In this document: piece after piece, positions 53,784-62,235 of the stretch | Layout of the letters: every line of letters begins with the position of its first letter | Position numbering within the stretch: the first letter of the stretch is position 1 | NCBI RefSeq assembly: GCF_035918095.1 | Contig: NZ_CP109137.1 | Span: 3,288,001 to 3,352,000 of the forward strand | Direction of reading: 5' to 3' | From: Streptomyces sp. NBC_01750 | Lineage (GTDB): Bacteria; Actinomycetota; Actinomycetes; Streptomycetales; Streptomycetaceae | DNA length: 64,000 nucleotides | The notes under the pieces: generated by a model | What the model was told of the DNA's origin: nothing | The model's input: only the letters and a program-made list of their open reading frames with translations | Database searches by the model: none | Made by a program: the position numbers and the translations under genes

Positions 53784-54884
53784 TCAGCCTATTTTCGGTG
53801 CGGCGGGAGACGCTTCGGCGCGCCCGAAGACAGGCGCGAGGACCAACTGCGCGGCGCCCTCCGCGACGACGTGTGCGCCTGTGCCGGTGACGGCCACCGG
53901 GACGCGGACCCGCTCGCCGACTCCGCGTACGAACGGCTCGGCGGCCGCCACGACGATCCGGCCGCCGAGCAGCACCCGGTCGATGTCGAGCAGCTCGACG
54001 AGGTTCGCGGCGCCGGTGCCGAGGACGCTGGCGGCCAGGTCGAGATCGCCGCGGTCGACGGCCGCGAGGCAGAGCGCTTCGATACAGCCCCGCTTCCCGC
54101 ACCCGCACTCGGGCCCGTCGAGCTGGATGACCTGATGCCCGAACTCCCCCGCACCGGTGCGCGCGCCGCGGTAGAGCGCGCCGCCGAGGACGAGACCGGC
54201 GCCGAGCCCCGTACCGAGATGGAGATACGCGAAGGAGTCACCCGGCCCGCGCAGTGCGAGCCCGAGGGCCGCGGCATTGGTGTCCTTGTCCAGGACGACG
54301 GGCAACCCGAGCCGCGCGGCGAGCGCGTCGCGGAGGGGAAACCCGTCCCACTGCGGAAACCCGGTGACGCGATGCGGGACACCGGTGACGTGATCGAGCG
54401 GCCCGGGCATGGCCACGCCGACGCCGAGGACGCGTGCGCCCTCCAGCAGCGCCTCGACCTCCGTCGCCACCCGCTCCACGACCGCCTCGGCCCCCGCGCC
54501 CAGATCCAGCGGCGCCGTGCGGACCGCGACCGGAGCTCCCGCCAGGTCCAGCAGCACCGCCGTCAGCTCGTCGCGGTCCAGATGCAGCCCGACCGCGTGG
54601 CCCGCCGAAGGGACCAGCCGCAGCACCGTGCCCGGTCTGCCGCCGGTCGAGGCGCGGCGGCCCGCATCCGCCGCCAGACCCTCGTCGCGCAGCCGGGCCG
54701 TGATCTTGCTGACCGCCTGCGGGGTGAGCCCGGTGCGCTCGGCGAGCTCCATCCTGCTGATGCCGCCCTCACCCGCCGTACGCAGCAGATCGAGCGCCAG
54801 CGCCGCGTTATGGCTGCGCAGCGCAGGCAGGTTCGCTCCCGCAGCTCCCGTACCGCTCCTCACCGTCCTGTTCACGGACCCCAT
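53784..54884 (-). CDS. ROK-family transcriptional regulator
   Basis: This 366-residue regulator has an N-terminal winged helix-turn-helix (about 20-75, GISRMELAERTGLTPQAVSK). The ROK sugar-binding domain carries DKDTNAAALG, the GTGLGAGLVLGG loop and the Cys-rich zinc motif GHQVIQLDGPECGCGKRGCIE. It probably senses a sugar or sugar phosphate. It is divergent from a Gfo/Idh/MocA dehydrogenase gene, with an imperfect 27-bp palindrome between them, which suggests control of that gene and itself. The start has GGAGGGG close upstream. Confidence 0.9.
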   Translation of the reverse strand: MGSVNRTVRSGTGAAGANLPALRSHNAALALDLLRTAGEGGISRMELAERTGLTPQAVSKITARLRDEGLAADAGRRASTGGRPGTVLRLVPSAGHAVGLHLDRDELTAVLLDLAGAPVAVRTAPLDLGAGAEAVVERVATEVEALLEGARVLGVGVAMPGPLDHVTGVPHRVTGFPQWDGFPLRDALAARLGLPVVLDKDTNAAALGLALRGPGDSFAYLHLGTGLGAGLVLGGALYRGARTGAGEFGHQVIQLDGPECGCGKRGCIEALCLAAVDRGDLDLAASVLGTGAANLVELLDIDRVLLGGRIVVAAAEPFVRGVGERVRVPVAVTGTGAHVVAEGAAQLVLAPVFGRAEASPAAPKIG

Positions 54885-54899
54885 TGTCCCCTCCGCTTG

Positions 54900-54926
54900 C
54901 ACTTTGGCAACACCGTTGCTTAAGTG
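54900..54926. promoter_or_regulatory. Candidate ROK operator between divergent genes
   Basis: CACTTTGGCAAC and GTTGCTTAAGTG form an imperfect palindrome (10 of 12 pairs match) across 3 bp. It lies in the 48-bp gap between the regulator and the oxidoreductase genes. Confidence 0.55.
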
Positions 54927-54932
54927 GAATAC

Positions 54933-56030
54933 ATGACTGGCACCGGCCCCCGTACCCGTACCCCCCTCCGCGTCGGACTCATCGGCTACGGCCTGGCGGG
55001 CTCCGTCTTCCATGCCCCGCTGATCGCCGCGACCGAGGGTCTCGCCCTCGACACGATCGTCACCTCGAACCCGGAGCGGCGGGAGCAGGCCCGCGCCGAG
55101 TTCCCGGATGTACGCTTCGCGGCCTCGCCCGACGAGCTGTGGGAGCGGGCCGGCGAGCTCGATCTGATCGTGATCGCCTCCCCCAACAAGACGCATGTCC
55201 CGATCGCCACTGCTGCCCTCAAGGCCGGCCTCCCGGTCGTCGTCGACAAGCCCATCGCCGGCACCGCCGCCGAGGCGCGTGAGCTCGCCGCCCTCGCCGA
55301 GGAGCGCGGCCTGCTGCTCTCCGTCTTCCAGAACCGCCGCTGGGACAACGACTTCCTCACCGTCCAAAAGCTGATCGCGGACGGCGAGCTCGGCGACGTA
55401 CTGCGCTTCGAGTCGCGCTTCGAGCGCTGGCGCCCCCAGCTCAAGGGCGGCTGGCGCGAGTCGGGCGACCCGCAGGAGATCGGCGGTCTGCTGTACGACC
55501 TGGGCAGCCATGTGGTCGACCAGGCGCTGACCCTGTTCGGCCCGGTGGTACGGGTGTACGCCGAGGCCGATGTCCGCCGGCCCGGCGCCGAGACCGACGA
55601 CGACACGTTCATCGCTCTCACGCATGCGAACGGCGTCCGCTCGCATATGCACGTCAGCGCCATGACCGCGCAGCTCGGCCCGCGTTTCCGGGTGCTCGGC
55701 TCGACGGCCGGCTATGTGAAGTACGGCCTGGACCCGCAGGAGACTGCCCTCCGCGACGGCACGCGTCCCGACTCCGACCCGAGCTGGGGCACCGAGCCCG
55801 AGTCGCTGTGGGGCCGCCTCGGCGCGGGCGAGTCCCCGCTGACCGGCGGCGGCCGCCCCGTCGAGACGGTTCCGGGCGACTACCCGGCGTACTACGCGGC
55901 CATCGCCACCGCCCTGCGCGAGGGCACGGCCCCGCCGGTCACCGCCCATGAGGCGGCGGCCGCACTCGAGGTCCTCGAGGCCGCGCGCCGCTCGGCCAGT
56001 GAGGGCATCACCGTGGAGGTCTCCGCATGA
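54933..56030 (+). CDS. Gfo/Idh/MocA family oxidoreductase
   Basis: This 365-residue NAD(P)-dependent sugar-type dehydrogenase has the Rossmann loop VGLIGYGLAGSVFHAP near residue 15. The conserved Lys-Pro motif is VVDKPIAG, and the catalytic GGLLYDLGSHVVDQAL places the His. GTG 54924 is an alternative start. The stop overlaps the next gene by ATGA. The regulator is divergent, so a sugar acid or inositol-like substrate is likely but unknown. Confidence 0.9.
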   Translation: MTGTGPRTRTPLRVGLIGYGLAGSVFHAPLIAATEGLALDTIVTSNPERREQARAEFPDVRFAASPDELWERAGELDLIVIASPNKTHVPIATAALKAGLPVVVDKPIAGTAAEARELAALAEERGLLLSVFQNRRWDNDFLTVQKLIADGELGDVLRFESRFERWRPQLKGGWRESGDPQEIGGLLYDLGSHVVDQALTLFGPVVRVYAEADVRRPGAETDDDTFIALTHANGVRSHMHVSAMTAQLGPRFRVLGSTAGYVKYGLDPQETALRDGTRPDSDPSWGTEPESLWGRLGAGESPLTGGGRPVETVPGDYPAYYAAIATALREGTAPPVTAHEAAAALEVLEAARRSASEGITVEVSA

Positions 56031-56545
56031 CCGTCCCGCCCACCCCCTCCACCTCGCCCACCCCGTCCGCGGCGCCCGTGCCCGCGGCGCTCACCGTCGA
56101 CGAGCTCATCGACCAGGAACGCCGGCTGACCCTGCGCCGGTTCACATACGAGGACGCCTGGATGCTCGGCAGCCTGCTCGTCGAGCTGGCCCGCGAGCGC
56201 CGGTCGCCGGTCGCGATCGACATCCGGCGCGGAGCGCAGCAGCTCTTCCACTGCGCGCTGCCGGGCTCGAGCGCCGACAACGACGCGTGGATCGACCGCA
56301 AACGGAGGGTCGTCGAACGGTACGGCCAGAGCTCGTTCCTGGTCGGCACCCGCCACCGCGCGAAGGGCACGACGTTCGAGGAGTCGTCGCGCCTGGACCC
56401 GGACATGTACGCGGCCCACGGCGGCTCGTTCCCGATCACGGTCGAGGGCGCGGGCGTCATCGGCTCGGTCACGGTCTCGGGCCTGCCACAGGCGGAGGAC
56501 CACGCGATGGTGGTCGAGGCGCTGGAGCGTTTCATCGCGGCGTGA
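56027..56545 (+). CDS. Heme-degrading/HbpS-like (UPF0303) family protein
   Basis: This 172-residue protein has a Pro/Ser/Thr-rich tail of about 22 residues. Its domain has VDELIDQERRLTLRRF, PVAIDIRRGAQQLF, the FLVGTRHRAKGTTFEE segment and the closing GGSFPITVEGAGVIGSVTVSG, typical of the UPF0303 branch of the DUF336/heme-degrading fold. It overlaps the upstream oxidoreductase gene by ATGA. Its role with that enzyme is unknown; many such pairs exist in actinobacteria. Confidence 0.8.
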   Translation: MTVPPTPSTSPTPSAAPVPAALTVDELIDQERRLTLRRFTYEDAWMLGSLLVELARERRSPVAIDIRRGAQQLFHCALPGSSADNDAWIDRKRRVVERYGQSSFLVGTRHRAKGTTFEESSRLDPDMYAAHGGSFPITVEGAGVIGSVTVSGLPQAEDHAMVVEALERFIAA

Positions 56546-56959
56546 GACGAGGAATGAGCCCACCCGGGGCACCCCACCCCGGGACGGACCCACTCCCAGC
56601 CCGCCCGGCGCCCTTTCACCCCGCCCGCCGCGTAATTCAGCCCGCCCGCCGCTTGAGGACAACCCACCACCGGACAGACCCATCGCCCGGCGCGTATTTC
56701 AGCCCGTCCGGCGACTGAGGACAACCCACCGCCGGACAGACCCATCCCAGCCCGTCCGCCGCCCATTCCAGCCCGCCCGGCGACTGAGGACAACCCACCG
56801 CCGGACAGGCCCATTTCAGCCCGTCCGGCGATTGAGGACGACCGGCCGCCCGGACGGACCCGGCCACCAGCGCCCGGCCCGCACCCCCACCCACGGGGAT
56901 CCCGCACCCACCCCCACAGGGATCCCGCACCCCACCCACGGCCCCTCGCCGGGAGGCGC
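56546..56959. other. Intergenic block of streptomycete repeats
   Basis: The 414 bp hold no convincing gene. The left and middle parts carry four copies of a 23-bp element (see next entry) separated by imperfect copies of AACCCACCGCCGGACAGACC. The right part is Pro-codon-like low complexity (CACCCCCA runs). Confidence 0.6.
56638..56840. repeat. Four copies of a 23-bp Streptomyces repeat
   Basis: Copies of CAGCCCGTCCGGCGATTGAG with GAC following lie at 56638, 56700, 56769 and 56818, with C/T and A/T variations. This element is frequent between genes in Streptomyces genomes. Each is followed by a spacer ending in GGACAG or GGACGA. Confidence 0.75.
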
Positions 56960-57820
56960 CTACGCGTTCTTGAGCTCCTGGCGCTGGCGGCCGAGCCCCT
57001 CGACCTCCAGCTCCACCACATCACCGGCCCGCAGGAACGGCTTCGGCTCCGGCTGCCCGAGCGCGACGCCCGCCGGCGTACCCGTGTTGATGACGTCCCC
57101 GGGGTACAGCGTCATGAACTGGCTGACGTACCGCACCACCTCAGCCACCGGGAAGATCTGGTCGCCGGTCGTGCCGTTCTGCTTCAGCTCGCCGTTCACC
57201 CAGAGCCTGAGCGAGAGCGCCTGCGGGTCCGGCACCTCGTCCGCCGTCACCAGCCACGGGCCCAGCGGGTTGAACGTCTCGCAGTTCTTGCCCTTGTCCC
57301 AGGTGCCGCCGCGCTCGATCTGGAACTCGCGCTCCGAGACATCGTGCGAGACCGCGTATCCCGCGACGTACGACAGCGCGTCCTCGCCGTCCTCCAGATA
57401 GCGGGCCGTACGTCCGATCACGACCGCGAGCTCGACCTCCCAGTCGGTCTTCCGGCTGCGGCGCGGCACGAGCACGGTGTCGTAGGGCCCGACGACCGTG
57501 TCGGCCGCCTTGAAGAACACCACCGGCTCGGCCGGAGTCTCCGCGCCCGTCTCGGCGGCGTGGTCGTGGTAGTTCAGCCCGATGCACACGACCTTGCCGA
57601 TACGGGCGAGCGGCGCCCCGGTACGCAGACCGTCGGCGTCCAGTACGGGCAGCCCACCGGCGTCCGCCGCGGCCCGTATCCGGGCGAGCGCCGACGCGTC
57701 GGCGAGCAGCTCCCCGTCGATGTCCGTGACAAGGCCGGACAGGTCGCGCAGCGTCGTCCCGTCCTTGTCGAGCAGAGCCGGGCGCTCGGCGCCCGCCGTA
57801 CCGACTCGCAGCAGCTTCAT
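56960..57820 (-). CDS. Fumarylacetoacetate hydrolase family protein
   Basis: This 286-residue enzyme has the FAH fold. The motif CIGLNYHDHAAETG is near residue 73, and the metal-binding Glu residues lie in DWEVELAVVIG. The KGKNCETFNPLGPWLV segment and the INTGTPAGVALG loop are typical. Activities of this family include acylpyruvate hydrolysis, 2-oxo acid decarboxylation and lactone hydrolysis; none can be chosen from sequence. GGGGAG precedes the ATG. The gene is on its own. Confidence 0.9.
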   Translation of the reverse strand: MKLLRVGTAGAERPALLDKDGTTLRDLSGLVTDIDGELLADASALARIRAAADAGGLPVLDADGLRTGAPLARIGKVVCIGLNYHDHAAETGAETPAEPVVFFKAADTVVGPYDTVLVPRRSRKTDWEVELAVVIGRTARYLEDGEDALSYVAGYAVSHDVSEREFQIERGGTWDKGKNCETFNPLGPWLVTADEVPDPQALSLRLWVNGELKQNGTTGDQIFPVAEVVRYVSQFMTLYPGDVINTGTPAGVALGQPEPKPFLRAGDVVELEVEGLGRQRQELKNA

Positions 57821-57972
57821 GGTCAATCTCCCCTGGTCGAGTGGGAAATCCGGCCAATGGGGCTCCCTGCCGGAGGCAGGGGACGGGTGGCGGCCATCGG
57901 GAGGATCGGAGGATTGGCTGATCCTCCAAGACAGCGGACCACTCCGCAAGACCCCGTTCACAACCTGGACCT

Positions 57973-58731
57973 TTACATCGCGGTAGCAAGCGCGTTCGCG
58001 GCAGGCATGTCCCGGTAGAGGAAGGCCCGCTCGACCGCCGTCCAGGTGGTGCTGGTGACCACATAGAGCGCGGCGGCCAGCGGCACCCAGGCCACGGTCA
58101 GGAGCGTGGCGAAGGAGAGCAGCGGCATGACCTTCGTCATCGCGCTCATCGCGCCCATCGCGCCCATGCCCGGCATCTGCTGGTCGGACATCATGGGCGC
58201 GGCCGCCATCTGACGCTTCGTACGCCGGTAGTTGAAGGTGGCCACGGCGGCGACGATCGCGAAGAGCGCGACGTACACCAGTCCCGCGCCGCCGAAGACC
58301 CCGCCGTGCGCGAGCGCGTCCGACCAGCGGTCGCCGAGGGGCGCGGCGCCGAGCGTGTGGCTGAGCAGACCGTTCGGCCCGCCGCCGATCCGCGCGCTGG
58401 AGAACAGGTGGTACATCAGGAAGAACGCAGGCAGCTGCAGCAGGCTCGGCAGGCACCCGGAGAGCGGCGAGACCTTCTCCTTCGCGTGCAGTTCCATCAG
58501 CGCCTTCTGCATCCGCTCCGGGTTCTTGCCGTGCTTCTTGCGCAGCTCGGCGATCTGGGGCGAGAGCCTGGCCTTGGCCTTCTGGCCGCGGGCGGCCGCC
58601 CGGGAGAGCGGATGGACGGCGAGCCGCACGAGCGCGGTGAAGACGATGATCGCGGCGGCCGTGGCGGACGCGTGGAAGAGCGGCTGGAGCAGGTCGGCGA
58701 GGTGTGTGACCAGGCTGGCGAAAACGGACAT
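57973..58731 (-). CDS. YidC/Oxa1-family membrane insertase paralogue
   Basis: This 252-residue protein matches the Oxa1 core: five membrane segments, a basic cytoplasmic loop (SRAAARGQKAKARLSPQIAELRKK), and the conserved LSGCLPSLLQLPAFFLMYHLF region. Streptomycetes have a main YidC near the chromosome origin, so this is a second copy. Met-rich MPGMGAMGAMSAM lies in the second cytoplasmic loop. The next gene upstream encodes a DUF6412 protein, and the two may form an operon. Confidence 0.9.
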   Translation of the reverse strand: MSVFASLVTHLADLLQPLFHASATAAAIIVFTALVRLAVHPLSRAAARGQKAKARLSPQIAELRKKHGKNPERMQKALMELHAKEKVSPLSGCLPSLLQLPAFFLMYHLFSSARIGGGPNGLLSHTLGAAPLGDRWSDALAHGGVFGGAGLVYVALFAIVAAVATFNYRRTKRQMAAAPMMSDQQMPGMGAMGAMSAMTKVMPLLSFATLLTVAWVPLAAALYVVTSTTWTAVERAFLYRDMPAANALATAM

Positions 58732-58832
58732 GGGTGAGCCCTCCGAGGGTCTCGTCGTGCCGGGATGAGGACATGGCGGCATGACGACCCGCGAGGGGTG
58801 ATTCGAGGGGGTTTGTGCGAGTTGAGGTTCCC

Positions 58833-59150
58833 CTACGCGGCCGTCAGGAGGGAACGGCCGGGTGCTCGGGGCCGGGTCCGGCCCTTGGCGTCGGGATCGC
58901 GCTGTGGCAGGAACGCGGTGCGTTGCTCACGGTCGCGGATGGCGGTGCGGACCCGGGTGGGTGGCACGGCAGGCGCGCAGCGTGCGCTGATGACCGCGCA
59001 GACGACGAGCGCGGAACCGGCGGCAGCGGTGGCGGTCGCGGCGAGCGCCACCGCCGCGGAGAGGCTGCCGCCGTCGATGAGCAGCACTTCGACGAGGAGG
59101 AGGATCAGCAGCGCGGCGGGCCGGAGCAGCCGCGTCGGACGACCGGTCAT
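58833..59150 (-). CDS. DUF6412 small membrane protein
   Basis: This 105-residue protein has two hydrophobic segments (about 10-30 and 31-52) and a basic tail with the family ending AFLPQRDPDAKGRTRPRAPG. Streptomycete homologues are commonly found next to the YidC paralogue, as here, 101 bp upstream of it. Its function is unknown. Confidence 0.75.
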   Translation of the reverse strand: MTGRPTRLLRPAALLILLLVEVLLIDGGSLSAAVALAATATAAAGSALVVCAVISARCAPAVPPTRVRTAIRDREQRTAFLPQRDPDAKGRTRPRAPGRSLLTAA

Positions 59151-59195
59151 GCTCCCCCCTCACTCACGCACTCGTCGAATTCGAACCTCCAGCCG

Positions 59196-60686
59196 TTATA
59201 CACGATCGGCATCGGGGAGCGGATCCTCCGCAAGTACGTCCTGGTCCGGCCGCGGATCACGACCAGCCGGCCCCGCGTACGTCACCGCCAGCGCCACGAC
59301 CAGGTTGGCCGCGAGCGCGACCATCCCCGCGTTCACTCCCCACACCGGATCGTGCCCGGTGAAGACCAGTACACAGACGATCGCCACTCCGGCCGCGAGC
59401 CCGCTCACCGCGCCGGCGAGGGTCAGCCGCCGCCAGGTCAGACCGAGCAGCAGCATCGGCAGGAGCTGCGCCATCCCTTCGTACGAGACGAGGGAGAGCC
59501 GTACGAGCGTGTTGGGCGCGGTGTACGTCATCAGCAGCGCGATCCCGCCCGCCGCCACGACGACGGCCTGCGCCGCGCCCTTCTGCCGCCGTCGCAGCCG
59601 CGGCGCGAGCGAAAGGACGCTCCGCCCCCACATCGTCCCGATGACCAGCATGAAAACGGCCATCGGCACGATGGAGGAGAGCGCGGCGGCGACCCCGATG
59701 ATCCCGACCACCCAGGGCGGCAGCGAGTCGACCACCAGCTTGAACAGGGCCAGATTGGACTCCGCGCCGACGAGGCCGGGCACCACGAAGAGCGCGGCCA
59801 TGCCGAGCAGCATGGGGACGAAGAGCAGGACGTTGTAGGCGGGCAGCCAGATGGCGTTGCGTCGGAGCGCGTCCGCGTCGCGGGCGCCGAGATAGCCGGC
59901 GACGGTGGTCGGGAAGATCACGACGGTGAGGGAGTTGAGGACCGTCGTCGTCATGAACCAGGCCTCGCCGAACCCGCTGCCGCCGTGCCCGGGCAGGGTC
60001 AGCCACTCGCTCTTCTCTGCGACGAGCCGCCCGAGGAAGTCGCCGTATCCGTCGAAGTAGTGCAGCGGCACATAGATCGCCAGGAAGGCGAGGGTGACGA
60101 TGACAAGGCTGTCCTTGAGGACGGAGACCCAGGCGCTGCCGCGCAGACCGCTCACCACCACAAAGCCGGTGGTGACGGCGAAGGCGAGGAAATAGGCCCG
60201 GTTGAGGCTGATCGCGCCGTACGAGATCGTCGAGACGACCACGCCCATGCCGGTGATCTGCAGCTGGATGTACGGCAGCAGGAAGACGGTCGCGAGGACG
60301 GCGACGAGCGCGCCCAGCCAGGGCCGTCCGTAGCGGTGGGCGACCATGTCCGTGATCCCCACGAGTCCGTGCTTGCGGGCGTAGCCCCACAACATGGGCC
60401 CGACCACATAGCCGACGGCGTAACCGCAGGACATGTACGCGACCACATAGAGCACCGGTGACCCGTAGTTGTAGCCCCAGCCCGCGGCGCCGAGATAGCT
60501 GAAGCTGGTGTAGCCCTCGCCCGCCATCAGCACCCAGATGAAGACGGCGCCGAGGCTGCGCCCGCCGACGGACCACTCGGCGAGCCCACCGGTCCCGCCG
60601 CCGCGGCCGCGGACGGCGAGCAGCCCGAGGGCGACGGTCGCCACCATGAAGACGCCGAAGATCGACGTCGCGATCGCGCCGTTCAC
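59196..60686 (-). CDS. Sodium/solute symporter (SSS family)
   Basis: This 496-residue symporter has about 13 membrane segments. Sodium-symporter motifs include the unwound helix GEGYTSFSYLGAAGWGYNYG and the segment GYLGARDADALRRN. Homologues with a DUF3311 partner transport short monocarboxylates or similar compounds. The GTG start has AGGAGG upstream. Its first codon overlaps the DUF3311 stop (60683-60686), so the two are cotranslated. Confidence 0.9.
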   Translation of the reverse strand: MNGAIATSIFGVFMVATVALGLLAVRGRGGGTGGLAEWSVGGRSLGAVFIWVLMAGEGYTSFSYLGAAGWGYNYGSPVLYVVAYMSCGYAVGYVVGPMLWGYARKHGLVGITDMVAHRYGRPWLGALVAVLATVFLLPYIQLQITGMGVVVSTISYGAISLNRAYFLAFAVTTGFVVVSGLRGSAWVSVLKDSLVIVTLAFLAIYVPLHYFDGYGDFLGRLVAEKSEWLTLPGHGGSGFGEAWFMTTTVLNSLTVVIFPTTVAGYLGARDADALRRNAIWLPAYNVLLFVPMLLGMAALFVVPGLVGAESNLALFKLVVDSLPPWVVGIIGVAAALSSIVPMAVFMLVIGTMWGRSVLSLAPRLRRRQKGAAQAVVVAAGGIALLMTYTAPNTLVRLSLVSYEGMAQLLPMLLLGLTWRRLTLAGAVSGLAAGVAIVCVLVFTGHDPVWGVNAGMVALAANLVVALAVTYAGPAGRDPRPDQDVLAEDPLPDADRV

Positions 60687-60883
60687 CTGCGGCCTCCTCG
60701 GTGGTCCCCGCGCCAGGTCAGCCATACGGCGACGGGCGTGAGGAGCGTCGCTCCGAGCAGCCATACAAAGAGGAAGGGCAGCCCGAGGACGATCGGCCGG
60801 ACGCGGTTCACCAGCGGCAGCGCGCCGACGAAGAAGACGTACGGAACGAGCAGCCACAGCAGTTGAGGACGACGTTTGAGCAC
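60683..60883 (-). CDS. DUF3311 small membrane protein
   Basis: This 66-residue protein has two membrane helices (about 8-28 and 35-58) with the family pattern VPYVFFVGALPLVNRV and GLPFLFVWLL. DUF3311 proteins are the small partners of SSS-family transporters. The start is GTG 60883, and the stop overlaps the symporter start (GTGA). Confidence 0.88.
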   Translation of the reverse strand: MLKRRPQLLWLLVPYVFFVGALPLVNRVRPIVLGLPFLFVWLLGATLLTPVAVWLTWRGDHRGGRR

Positions 60884-60893
60884 GTCCGGGACC

Positions 60894-61721
60894 CTAGCGC
60901 GGTCGCATCGACGTCAACTTCGCCCACACGACAAGCCGGTACTTGGAGGTGTACTCCGGCGTGCAGGTGGTGAGGGTGAGGTAGTACCCGGGCGCGCTGT
61001 ACCCGGCACCGGTGTTCACCATGCTGCGCGGCACAGCCGCGATCACCCCCGTATCCCGGCTCGAGGTCTGAGCCACCCCCTTGTCCACCTCATACACATA
61101 GACCCCCTCCCGGGTCTCGACCCGGACCTCGTCGCCGCCCCTCAGCCGGTTGATGTACCGGAAGGGCTCCCCGTGCGTATTGCGGTGCCCGGCGACGGCG
61201 AAGTTCCCGGCCTCGCCGGGCTGGACGGTCTGCGGATAGTGCCCGACGTACCCCTTGTCGAGTACACCCTTCCTCCCGATGCCCTGGGCGACGGGCGCGA
61301 CGACGCCGAGCCGTGGGATGCGGAGGACGGCGTAGGCCTGGTCCCAGCGGGGAGTGCGGGCGGCGGCTCTGCGGGCGGGCGACGAGCCGGGCGCTTCGGT
61401 CGCCGTACCGGTCCCGGTCTCCCCGGCGGCGGGCGTCCCGGCAGGAACGGGCTCGCCGGGCACCTCGACGGACGGTGCCTCCCCTCCCCCTTCTCTCCCC
61501 CACTCCCGCTCCAGGGCCTGGACCTTGTGCTCCGCGCCCTGCCGGGCCTCCCGGTTGGTCCACCACAGCTGATGTACGACGAGGAGGAGTACGACGACCC
61601 CGAGGGTGACCGTGACCTCGGCGCTCGTCCACAGCCCACGGGCGAACGTGGCCCGCCGCCGCGAGCCGCGCCCCTGCGCCACCACCAGCATCCGTTCCCG
61701 TTCTCTCTCCCGCTGCCGCAC
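60894..61721 (-). CDS. Class E sortase
   Basis: This 275-residue transpeptidase has a basic N-terminus, an anchor helix (about 33-52) and a 70-residue Gly/Pro/Ala linker. The barrel carries catalytic His in FAVAGHRNTHG near 170, the Cys of LTLTTCTPEY near 255 and the Arg of SKYRLVVW. Class E sortases of streptomycetes attach LAxTG proteins such as chaplins. A candidate LAATG substrate is encoded at 52665. The start is GTG 61721, and ATG codons lie nearby (MLVVAQG). It is 10 bp from the DUF3311 gene. Confidence 0.9.
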   Translation of the reverse strand: MRQRERERERMLVVAQGRGSRRRATFARGLWTSAEVTVTLGVVVLLLVVHQLWWTNREARQGAEHKVQALEREWGREGGGEAPSVEVPGEPVPAGTPAAGETGTGTATEAPGSSPARRAAARTPRWDQAYAVLRIPRLGVVAPVAQGIGRKGVLDKGYVGHYPQTVQPGEAGNFAVAGHRNTHGEPFRYINRLRGGDEVRVETREGVYVYEVDKGVAQTSSRDTGVIAAVPRSMVNTGAGYSAPGYYLTLTTCTPEYTSKYRLVVWAKLTSMRPR

Positions 61722-61784
61722 GGCGGCACGATAGGTGCCGGCCCGTCAACTCACCAGACCCACGACCTCCTACGATGGCGCCGC

Positions 61785-62207
61785 ATGAGTCCCTTCTGGT
61801 TCCTGACCCTCGTGCCCTTCCTCGCAGGCCTTGCCATCTGCGCCGTACAAGGCACGAACTACATCCTGGCGGAGCTCGTACGCAGCACCGGCCGCAGCGC
61901 GCTCGGCACCGTGACCGGCCACATAGCCACGCGCGAGGCCTCCTACTCCACGGCTCATCCGGTCGTGCGCTGGACGACGGACGACGGTACGGAGGTCGAG
62001 CAGCCGCTGATCGACAACAGCGGCAGCCCGCACCGGCTCCCCGAGGGCTCACAGGTCCGCGTCCTCTATACCCCTCACAACCCGCAACACGCCCAGCTCG
62101 ACTCGCCGGCCGCCCGCTCCACGGCGCTCCTCACGCTGGCGCTGGGCACGGCGCTCTGGCTCGGATCGCTCATGGCCGTACTCGTGAGAATCGGCTCATC
62201 CCTGTGA
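61785..62207 (+). CDS. DUF3592 membrane protein
   Basis: This 140-residue protein has a membrane helix at each end (about 4-26 and 115-137). A beta-rich extracytoplasmic or cytoplasmic loop lies between them (VTGHIATREASYSTAHPVVRW and VRVLYTPHNPQHAQLD), as in the DUF3592 family. It is divergent from the class E sortase. Its function is unknown. Confidence 0.75.
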   Translation: MSPFWFLTLVPFLAGLAICAVQGTNYILAELVRSTGRSALGTVTGHIATREASYSTAHPVVRWTTDDGTEVEQPLIDNSGSPHRLPEGSQVRVLYTPHNPQHAQLDSPAARSTALLTLALGTALWLGSLMAVLVRIGSSL

Positions 62208-62235
62208 ACCGCCGTACAGCAGTACGGTGTCCACC

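Noticed and set aside
56638..56840. Repeat block as a CRISPR array.
   Set aside because: The repeats vary, the spacers share sequence, and the element is a known dispersed streptomycete repeat.
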